A DNA stretch of 8,268 nucleotides from Paracoccaceae bacterium (GTDB lineage Bacteria; Pseudomonadota; Alphaproteobacteria; Rhodobacterales; Rhodobacteraceae), in contig PWWF01000009.1 of assembly GCA_003561595.1 (NCBI GenBank), positions 1-8,268 on the forward strand, read 5' to 3'. The position numbers and the translations under genes were made by a program. Below are positions 1 through 6,059 of the stretch, piece by piece. The notes under the pieces were generated by a model. The model saw nothing but the letters and a program-made list of their open reading frames with translations, was not told where the DNA came from and made no database searches. Position 1 is the stretch's first letter. Every line of letters begins with the position of its first letter.

Positions 1-389
1 CCATCATCGAATACAAGCGTGACACTGACCTCTGCCCCGTGGTCAAAGGACTGCTCGATCCCAAGGAACATGATATGGTCGCCCCCACGCTCCAGGGCAT
101 GCGCGCCATGGGCGGGGATCAGGAAGTCCTCGACCTCGATCATACGCATCACGCCCTCATCATCCTCGACATGGGTGTGCAACTCGACCCGCGCCGCCGC
201 GTCCGACCGGGCGGCGATCAGGCGGCGATCAGTATCGCCATGGTTCTCGATGGTCATGAAGGCCGCGCCCGATTGCGCCATGCCATGGGCAGAGCGCGCA
301 AAGGGGTCAGTGATCCGGATGCCGTCCGACGCAAGTGCGGGCAGGGCAAACAGGGCGGCAACAGTGGCCGCAAGCAATTGGGTTTTCAT
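1..389 (-). CDS. Periplasmic copper chaperone, PCu(A)C family (C-terminus cut by window edge)
   Basis: This exported protein is expected to bind Cu(I) in the periplasm and hand it to the copper sites of haem-copper oxidases; relatives are called PccA or PcuC. About 129 residues are visible. A signal peptide (MKTQLL, hydrophobic core, PALA before SDG) ends near residue 20. The copper motif H-x11-M-x21-H-x-M is complete: counting from the upstream Met, His72 (in ELHTH), Met84 (VMRM), His106 and Met108 (DHIM). The residue after the first His is Thr rather than the classical Met. Two ATGs are adjacent (387-389 and 390-392). AAGGA at 397-401 sits 7 nt from the inner one and only 4 nt from the outer, so I chose 389. 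It is the last visible gene of the minus-strand block, behind the small Cys protein, a common pairing in this group. Only the final residues and stop are missing. Family assignment is firm; the recipient protein is inferred. Confidence 0.93.
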   Translation of the reverse strand, partial: MKTQLLAATVAALFALPALASDGIRITDPFARSAHGMAQSGAAFMTIENHGDTDRRLIAARSDAAARVELHTHVEDDEGVMRMIEVEDFLIPAHGAHALERGGDHIMFLGIEQSFDHGAEVSVTLVFDD

Positions 390-396
390 CATCTTG

Positions 397-401
397 TCCT
401 T
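397..401 (-). promoter_or_regulatory. Ribosome binding site of the copper chaperone gene
   Basis: AAGGA on the minus strand lies 4 nt before the outer ATG and 7 nt before the inner ATG. The 7-nt spacing favours the inner start at 389. Confidence 0.55.
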
Positions 402-425
402 GTCTGAGATTTGCAAAACTCGTCT

Positions 426-776
426 CTAGACAAGCGATGGCGGCCCCCGCGACGGGGGCCACAGATACCCGGACCCGGATCGCGCCACGACACCGGATGC
501 GGGCACGTCCCGGGCGCTGAATGTATCGGGGCGCGCCATGGCAGGCGTGGTCGCCAGCAACGCCCCCGCGCCCAGAATGCAATCGGGGCAGGGCAAGGTC
601 TGCTCGACCGGGTTGCCGTTGGCATCCAGCGTGATCTGCACCAGCCCATAGCCTGTGCAGATGACCATGGTCTGCGCGCCCGCGGCCTGATGGCGCGCCA
701 GCGCGTGTGTCAGGCTGCCCAGGCCCAGCACCAGCGCCAGTATCAGCGCAAAGGATATCCGTAACCGTGCGCGCAT
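426..776 (-). CDS. Small exported Cys-containing protein, DUF2946-like
   Basis: This is a 116-residue protein of unknown biochemical role. It starts with a basic n-region (MRARLR) and a hydrophobic stretch to about residue 25, followed by THALARH, so it is probably exported or anchored by its N-terminus. The body has Cys40 (VICTG), then CPDC at 63-66, plus His24 and His29, which could bind copper or form a disulphide. It ends in a Pro/Arg-rich tail (PPSRGPPSLV). A short exported protein with a CPxC motif just before a PCu(A)C gene matches small DUF2946-like proteins I know from copper loci; this is by resemblance and context, not a domain search. It starts 13 nt after the crotonase stop. Its Shine-Dalgarno is poor: AGAGG is only 2 nt from the ATG, so it may rely on translation of the gene before it. 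A strong GC hairpin overlaps the tail codons. The stop is TAG. Confidence 0.8.
   Translation of the reverse strand: MRARLRISFALILALVLGLGSLTHALARHQAAGAQTMVICTGYGLVQITLDANGNPVEQTLPCPDCILGAGALLATTPAMARPDTFSARDVPASGVVARSGSGYLWPPSRGPPSLV
442..460 (-). repeat. Perfect 8-bp GC inverted repeat with 3-nt loop
   Basis: GGCCCCCG at 442-449 pairs with CGGGGGCC at 453-460 around a 3-nt loop. It lies in the last codons of the DUF2946-like gene, 13 nt before its TAG and about 50 nt before the copper chaperone start. The minus strand has no T-run after the stem, so it is not a standard intrinsic terminator. It could stabilise the upstream mRNA, attenuate read-through, or simply reflect the codons of a PPSRGPP tail. 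Confidence 0.6.
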
Positions 777-789
777 AGCCTCTGTCTAG

Positions 790-1434
790 CTAAACCGCGC
801 CCTTCGGCACAGCCGAATATGCCGGGATGAGGCGTTTGATCGCAGCGACATGGCCATCCGGCGCGGCCAGAACATCGGCGGACACCTCCTGCACCATCGC
901 GTCCAGCCCGTCATCATCGCAGATACGGTCGATCAGACCCCAGCCCTGCGCCTCTTCCGCGCTGACCTTCAGCCCCGCCATCAGGATCAGTTTCGCCCGT
1001 GCAGGCCCGACCAGCGCTACCAGCCGCGCCGGGTCCGATGGTTGCGGCAAAAAGCCCAGCTTCATGACCGGGTAGAACAGCTTGGCCTTGCGCGGTGCGA
1101 TGCGCAGATCGCAGGCAAGGACCATCCCGCAAGCCCCCCCGGCGACAGTGCCGTTCAGGGCCGCAATGCTCAGCCCGGCGAAGGATGCAATGCGCGCCGA
1201 CAGCTCTTCCCACAGGGGCGAGGTGGCCAGCCCCTGCCGCGCCGCGTCCAGATCGGCACCGGCGGAAAACACCCGGCCAGTGCCTGTCAGCACCAGCACA
1301 CGCGCGCCGGCAGTGCGGGCCTCATCAACCCCGTCGATCAGCGCCTGCAACATCGCGCCATCCAGCGCATTCGCCTTTTCCGGCCGATCGAGCGTCAGGG
1401 TGCATGTCGCCCCGACCTGCGCCACACGGATCAT
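790..1434 (-). CDS. Crotonase-fold (enoyl-CoA hydratase/isomerase family) protein lacking the catalytic glutamates
   Basis: This 214-residue protein belongs to the crotonase superfamily, which binds acyl-CoA thioesters and stabilises an enolate in an oxyanion hole. Visible landmarks are LDRPEKANALD (15-25), FSAGAD (56-61, the first oxyanion-hole amide at Ala58) and the AALNGTVAGGACG segment (91-103, second amide near Gly100) followed by ACDLRIA. Two glutamates carry out hydration in true enoyl-CoA hydratases. Here the position in the usual GGGCE block is Gly103 and the position in the usual PE block is Val123 (YPVMKLG). Hydratase activity is therefore unlikely; an isomerase, thioesterase or other role remains open. 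It is also shorter than the usual roughly 255-260 residues, mainly at the C-terminus. The start codon overlaps the SDR stop (ATGA) and has no clear Shine-Dalgarno, indicating translational coupling. The stop is TAG at 790-792. Confidence 0.9.
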   Translation of the reverse strand: MIRVAQVGATCTLTLDRPEKANALDGAMLQALIDGVDEARTAGARVLVLTGTGRVFSAGADLDAARQGLATSPLWEELSARIASFAGLSIAALNGTVAGGACGMVLACDLRIAPRKAKLFYPVMKLGFLPQPSDPARLVALVGPARAKLILMAGLKVSAEEAQGWGLIDRICDDDGLDAMVQEVSADVLAAPDGHVAAIKRLIPAYSAVPKGAV

Positions 1435-2189
1435 GCCGACAGGCCAATCCGCTTGCGAATGCCCTCATCGCGCAGCGATACTTCGCGCCCGACCCAGTCC
1501 TCCGCATCTGCCGAACACATCCAGACCAGCGCGCGCGCGGGCCAGTCGGGCGGGATATGGGCCGACCAGTCCAGACGGCTCACCGCATTGATGCCGCTGT
1601 CGCGAATGGTACGCTGCATATCCGTGGCGACCGTGCCGGGCGACAGGCTCATGACGCGGAGGCCGCGGCCACGCGCCTCTATATCCGCAACGCGCGTCAA
1701 CATCAGCGCGGCCGATTTCGACGCGCAATAAGCGCCCCAGCCTTCCAGCGGGTTATGCGCCGCGCCCGACCCGATGGTGATGATCGTGCCCCCGCCCTGC
1801 TGCGACATCACCGGCAGCGCCGCGCGCATCCCGTGGAACACGCCCTTCAGGTTGATGTCGATCAGCGCGCCGAATTCTTCCGGGTCAGCACTGGACAAGG
1901 GCGCGATGGGATCAATCACACCGGCATTGTTGATCAGCACATCCAGCCGCCCGAAACGCTCCAACATACCCGCAACCGCACCCTCGACCGCAGCGAAATC
2001 GGCGACATCACATGCAATCGGCAGCGCACCGGTTTCCTGCGCCAGTGTATCCAGCGCGGCGGTCGAGCGCGCGGCAATCCCGACATGCGCCCCGGCCTGC
2101 GTGAACGCGCGCGCGGCCTCTGCCCCGATACCACGGCTGGCGCCGGTGATCAGGACAGCCTTGCCTGCAAGTGCAGCGGCATCATCCAT
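1431..2189 (-). CDS. SDR family NAD(P)-dependent oxidoreductase
   Basis: This is a classical short-chain dehydrogenase/reductase of 252 residues, the normal length. The Rossmann nucleotide motif TGASRGIG is at 15-22, Asp61-Val62 is the adenine-contacting pair, NNAG is at 87-90, and the tetrad is Asn113 (DINLKG), Ser141, Tyr154 and Lys158 (YCASK), followed by SPGTVATDM at 183-191. Arg19 in the glycine loop and Arg41 after beta-2 favour NADP(H) over NAD(H). All catalytic residues are present, so it should be an active oxidoreductase, probably on a hydroxy/keto substrate. The family is too broad to name one. It starts 12 nt after tamB, with AAGGA 8 nt upstream, and its stop overlaps the start of the crotonase gene. 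That coupling suggests the two act on related acyl or CoA-linked substrates, which is inference. Confidence 0.95.
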   Translation of the reverse strand: MDDAAALAGKAVLITGASRGIGAEAARAFTQAGAHVGIAARSTAALDTLAQETGALPIACDVADFAAVEGAVAGMLERFGRLDVLINNAGVIDPIAPLSSADPEEFGALIDINLKGVFHGMRAALPVMSQQGGGTIITIGSGAAHNPLEGWGAYCASKSAALMLTRVADIEARGRGLRVMSLSPGTVATDMQRTIRDSGINAVSRLDWSAHIPPDWPARALVWMCSADAEDWVGREVSLRDEGIRKRIGLSA

Positions 2190-2197
2190 GGTGGTTT

Positions 2198-2202
2198 TCC
2201 TT
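2198..2202 (-). promoter_or_regulatory. Ribosome binding site of the SDR gene, overlapping the tamB stop
   Basis: The minus strand reads TGAAGGAAAACCACCATG. The tamB stop TGA shares its last A with AAGGA, and the ATG follows after 8 nt. Termination of tamB and initiation of the SDR gene are thus physically linked. Confidence 0.7.
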
Positions 2203-5200
2203 CAGTAATCGCGCTCAAAAAACAGGCCGACGCTGCTGCGCCCCTCGTTATCCACCCGCCCGCGCGCGGTCAGCGACGATGTCAGGTCGATATTGATGGA
2301 CGCTTCGGTGCTGCCCTGGGGGCTGACCTCGACATCGGTATAGATACGCTCGGTCAGATAGCGCCCCAGCCGGACTGTGGTTTCGCCATCTTCACGCGTA
2401 CGCACGTCCAGATCATCCAGCCCGACATTGCGGCGCACGCGCTCCATGATCCCTTCGCTGCGCCCCGACAGTGTTGCCAGCGAGGACGCGAGCTGCGCGG
2501 CCTGGAACACCGAAAGCGTCTCGAATCCGCGCCCGAACAGCAGGAGTGACACGACCTCTTCCTCTGGCAGTTCCGGCGTCGATTCGAACAGGATTTCCGG
2601 CGCATTGGCCGGCCCTTCCAGAACGATCCGCGCCACCACGCCTTCGCGCTCGGTGGAGGCGACCAGCCGCACAAAGGGCATCAGATCGCCCTGCATGCTG
2701 GCAAAGCCTTCGTTCAGCGTGAACCGGTTGCCCAGCAGGTCCAGACGCCCCCGGATCAGACTGAATTGTCCGATGGGGATGATATCTGCCGTGGTGCCCG
2801 TCAGGCGCAGGCTGCCGCCCAGTTCCGCATCAAGCCCGCGTCCGCGAATGAATATCCGGTTGGGCGCATCAATCGAGAGATCGAGCGAGGGCGGAAAGGG
2901 GGTGCGTCCATGCGTTTCGCCCTGAAAGATACCTGCCCTGTCGCGTGTCACGCGCGATTCGGGGCGTTCCCCGACATGGTTGATATTGGGCGGAATGAAC
3001 CCGCGACCGGCCAGCCCCACGCGTGGAATGCGGATCTCGGTCCGGTCAAGCTGCAGTTCCCCCGAGATCCTGGGACCACGCGTCAGAGGGCCGCGAATGC
3101 CCAGCGTGCCGCTGACTTCGGTCTCGAACAATTGCGGGTCCACGATGCGCAGGGCGTTCAGGCTCATGCGCAGGTCGCCCTCGGGCTGGCCATCGATATT
3201 GATATCCCCGCCCAGCGTGAAATTCCCGCCACTGGCGGAATTGCCACGCGCGTCCACGGTCGCGCGCCCGCCGGACAGTTGCGCCTGCATGGAAATATCG
3301 GTCATGCGCAGGTTCTGCTGGGGCAGGACAAGCGTGATGCCTGACCCTTCCGCGCTGCCGGATACGGATGACAGGGCAAGCGGCCCATTCAGCCTTGCGT
3401 CAAAACTGACCGGCCCCTGAATCGAGCGCGGCTCGATACGCGGATTGATCAGGGCCAGATCGGTGCCGCCCTGCACCCGAAGATCGCCGCGCAGATCATC
3501 GCTGATCGTGCCCGCCACTTGCGCCTGCACACCTGCCGGACCACTGGCCGACAGGTCCAGCACATAGCCATCGCCCTGCCCGCGTGCCGTGCCGCCCAGT
3601 GTGACCGGCCCCTCGATCCCGGGGACCAGCAGGGCCAGATTGTTCAGCCGTCCGTCGATCTGCAAGCTGGGCAGTCCGTCAACCAGTTCACCCGATACAG
3701 TGGCGTTCAGTTGCGGCCCGCTCAGGCGCAGATTTTCAAGCAGGATCGTGTCAGGGCGCTGCGTGACCGATGCGGTCAGTTCCTGCCGCCCGGCCAGAAG
3801 CGTGTTGGCCGCATCAGCCCCGACGCGCAGCCCCTGCGCCGAGGCATCGAGCGACGCGCGCCGCGTGTCGCCATCTTCCTCGACCTGCAGACGGCCCTGA
3901 ACGCTGCCGGCCAGTTCCGGGCGGATTGCGGTCAGGCTGGGCAATTGCAGATCCGCCAGCAGACGCGAGGCGCCCGCCTCATACCGCCCCGACGCATCAA
4001 GGTTGAGTGCGGGATTGCGCAGCTCCAGCGCCTGCAGGTCAAAGGCAAGCCCGTCGCGCTGGCCCGACAGCATCAGCCGCGTCTCGCCGCGCAGCAGGCG
4101 ATTGGCCTCGGCCTGGCCCACAGTCAGATCGCGGGCCATGGCATCCAGACGCAGCCTCTCACGCTCGAACTCGCCGCGCAGGCTGATCCGGGCGTCCATC
4201 GCGCCCCCGAAATCGCCGCCCAGAACGGACAGATCAGCAAAATCCAGCTCGCCGCCCAGATCGACATCATCGGATGTGACCAGACCGGACAGTTCCGCGC
4301 GCAATGTCCGCGCCGTCGCTTCCAGTTTTTGCAGATTGATCGTGCCGCCCTGACCCGAGGCCTCAAGCGCGATCACGCTGCGCCCGGCCAGCAGTGCGTC
4401 CACTTCGGCCTGATCTATCGTCAGGTCCTGACCTGACAGCTCGGCCATCACCTCAAACCGGTCCCTCTGCGGCCCGAGCGACGCATCGAGCTGCGCGCGC
4501 ACGGCCCCGGAAAGTGGCCGGTCCGCCAGCATCGACAGGCGCGACACATCGCGGAAATCGGCCTGCGCATTCAGGTCGATCACACCGTCATCCAGTTGCC
4601 CCCGGCCATTCAGCGCATAATCGCGCCCTTCAAGCTGGAAGCCCGGCAGCAACAGGGGCCGCCCTTCGCGCCACAACAGCGCAAGCGAGCCTGACACAGC
4701 GGGACCCAGCGCCTCGGCAATGCCCGGGTCGCGCGCGGACAGACCGAGGGTCGAGAAATCGATCAGCGCATCGACAACATCGATATCTTCGCCAAAGCCG
4801 CTGGTCGAGATCCGGCCGATCCCGTCCACGGATAATTGCTCGACCTGAAAATCTTCATTGTCAAAGCCCAGAAGTTCCGCGATCAGCGTCCAATCCTCAT
4901 CGACCGAGGCATCGAATCCCAGTTGCAGTTCGGCAGATTCGATGCTGGTGGTCCCGCCCGCAAGCGGCAACACCACGCGCGACCCGTCGCGCGACACGAT
5001 CTCGCCGCGCAGGTCGATGAATTCTGGAAACTGGTCCGCGCCCAGCGCCAGGGCCCCGCGCAGGCCCAGCTTTTCGGTGCGGATTTCCAGCTCATCCAGT
5101 GACAGGCGTCCGTCCTCGAAACGCTGCGCCTCGGTGCTCAGCCGGGATTCGGCACCAAAGAAGGGGTGGAACTCGGGCTGCAGCAAGGGACGCAGATCGC

Positions 5201-6059
5201 CCCCCAGGTCCAGCCGGATCGCCTGTGCCACACCCGGCCGGGTGGTCTGCAGCTCGAAATCACCAGTGACCCGGTCCTCGCCATCCGTGGCCAGCCGGAT
5301 ATCGGCGGCAAAAGTGTCGATCGGCCCTTCGCCCGATATCTCCAGATTGACCGAAGGCGCGCCGGGAATATCCAGCAGGCTGACCGCCAGGCCGCCAGGG
5401 TCTTCCTCCGCGCGCAGATCAAGACGCAGGAAACGGGTCTCGTTCGAGAATTCGCCATCAATCGCAAAGCGCCCGGCGACATCGTCCAGACGCTCGACTT
5501 CCAATTCCGCGCTGCCCTCGCCATCCGCCAGTTGCGCGGTGCCGCTGACGCTTGCGCGCAATTCCTGACCCAGTAGCGCTGGCGCCAGCACGACCTCATC
5601 TATGCGCAGAACGCCCAGACGGACTGAAACCGGCAACTCCGGCAACGCGAATTCGGGGCGACGGACCAGTTCTTCGGCGGGTTCGGGCTCATCCCCCAGT
5701 GGCGCACGCTCGACCGTGATGCGGTCTGCCGACAACTCCCCGATATCAATACGCCGCTGGAACAGGGCCGAGCGGTTCCATTGCATCGTGCCACCTTCGA
5801 TGGTCAGCCAGACGCCATCATCATCGGCGATGGTCATGCTATCGAATGTCGCGCGCGAGGACAGCGCGCCCGCAAACCCGGTGATCCGCACTTCGCGGCC
5901 ACTACCCGACAGGCTTTCCTGCAAGGTGCGGGTCAGAAACCCCTCATCACTTTCCGACCGTCCAGGCAGCAACCGGTCCAGAAACTGCGCCGATGCCGGT
6001 GAGATATCCAGCACGAACACCGTGCACAGAACCCAGAGCAGAAGTGGCTGAAACCGCAT
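2202..6059 (-). CDS. tamB: TamB, translocation and assembly module inner-membrane/periplasmic protein
   Basis: TamB is the large partner of TamA. It spans the periplasm from the inner membrane to the outer-membrane barrel and supports assembly of some outer-membrane proteins; AsmA/TamB-type proteins are also proposed to carry lipids along a hydrophobic groove. The 1285 residues fall within the family range. The N-terminus is a hydrophobic segment (LLLWVLCTVFVLDIS) ending ASA-Q at 24/25, which looks cleavable although E. coli TamB keeps its anchor. Most of the body is alternating short beta-strand sequence (many L-x-L and Gly turns) typical of the beta-taco fold. Three tandem repeats of about 100 residues occupy 518-811. 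The conserved TamB C-terminal domain (DUF490) covers roughly 930-1285 with FSLIRGRLDLLGNRFTLNEG, LEGPANAPEILFESTPELPEEE and SLLLFGRG, ending FFERDY. Its start overlaps the tamA stop by 1 nt (TGATG) without a good Shine-Dalgarno, so translation is probably coupled to tamA. Confidence 0.97.
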   Translation of the reverse strand: MRFQPLLLWVLCTVFVLDISPASAQFLDRLLPGRSESDEGFLTRTLQESLSGSGREVRITGFAGALSSRATFDSMTIADDDGVWLTIEGGTMQWNRSALFQRRIDIGELSADRITVERAPLGDEPEPAEELVRRPEFALPELPVSVRLGVLRIDEVVLAPALLGQELRASVSGTAQLADGEGSAELEVERLDDVAGRFAIDGEFSNETRFLRLDLRAEEDPGGLAVSLLDIPGAPSVNLEISGEGPIDTFAADIRLATDGEDRVTGDFELQTTRPGVAQAIRLDLGGDLRPLLQPEFHPFFGAESRLSTEAQRFEDGRLSLDELEIRTEKLGLRGALALGADQFPEFIDLRGEIVSRDGSRVVLPLAGGTTSIESAELQLGFDASVDEDWTLIAELLGFDNEDFQVEQLSVDGIGRISTSGFGEDIDVVDALIDFSTLGLSARDPGIAEALGPAVSGSLALLWREGRPLLLPGFQLEGRDYALNGRGQLDDGVIDLNAQADFRDVSRLSMLADRPLSGAVRAQLDASLGPQRDRFEVMAELSGQDLTIDQAEVDALLAGRSVIALEASGQGGTINLQKLEATARTLRAELSGLVTSDDVDLGGELDFADLSVLGGDFGGAMDARISLRGEFERERLRLDAMARDLTVGQAEANRLLRGETRLMLSGQRDGLAFDLQALELRNPALNLDASGRYEAGASRLLADLQLPSLTAIRPELAGSVQGRLQVEEDGDTRRASLDASAQGLRVGADAANTLLAGRQELTASVTQRPDTILLENLRLSGPQLNATVSGELVDGLPSLQIDGRLNNLALLVPGIEGPVTLGGTARGQGDGYVLDLSASGPAGVQAQVAGTISDDLRGDLRVQGGTDLALINPRIEPRSIQGPVSFDARLNGPLALSSVSGSAEGSGITLVLPQQNLRMTDISMQAQLSGGRATVDARGNSASGGNFTLGGDINIDGQPEGDLRMSLNALRIVDPQLFETEVSGTLGIRGPLTRGPRISGELQLDRTEIRIPRVGLAGRGFIPPNINHVGERPESRVTRDRAGIFQGETHGRTPFPPSLDLSIDAPNRIFIRGRGLDAELGGSLRLTGTTADIIPIGQFSLIRGRLDLLGNRFTLNEGFASMQGDLMPFVRLVASTEREGVVARIVLEGPANAPEILFESTPELPEEEVVSLLLFGRGFETLSVFQAAQLASSLATLSGRSEGIMERVRRNVGLDDLDVRTREDGETTVRLGRYLTERIYTDVEVSPQGSTEASINIDLTSSLTARGRVDNEGRSSVGLFFERDY
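3627..4508 (-). repeat. Three tandem ~100-residue protein repeats inside TamB
   Basis: TamB residues 518-613, 619-712 and 718-811 align by eye. Each begins Gly-Ala/Ser-Val/Met with a short strand, then carries a shared block: LTIDQAEVDALLAGR, LTVGQAEANRLLRGE and LRVGADAANTLLAGR. Further strands and a Gly-containing turn follow (ELSG, LDASG, TVSG). Unit starts are 101 and 99 residues apart. The repeats are diverged at protein level and I see no long identical DNA, so they are old duplications. Confidence 0.7.

Noticed and set aside
442..460. Intrinsic terminator after the DUF2946-like gene
   Set aside because: The stem is strong but is followed on the minus strand by mixed sequence with no T-run, and the stem precedes the stop codon of its own gene.
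1095..2549. 484-residue plus-strand open frame
   Set aside because: It lies antisense to the crotonase, SDR and tamB genes, has Arg/Pro/Ala-rich composition with no recognisable domain, and is expected from third-position GC bias. The sense frames have clear family motifs.
3519..4436. 305-residue plus-strand open frame inside tamB
   Set aside because: Gln/Arg-rich translation with no motif, fully antisense to strongly supported TamB coding sequence.
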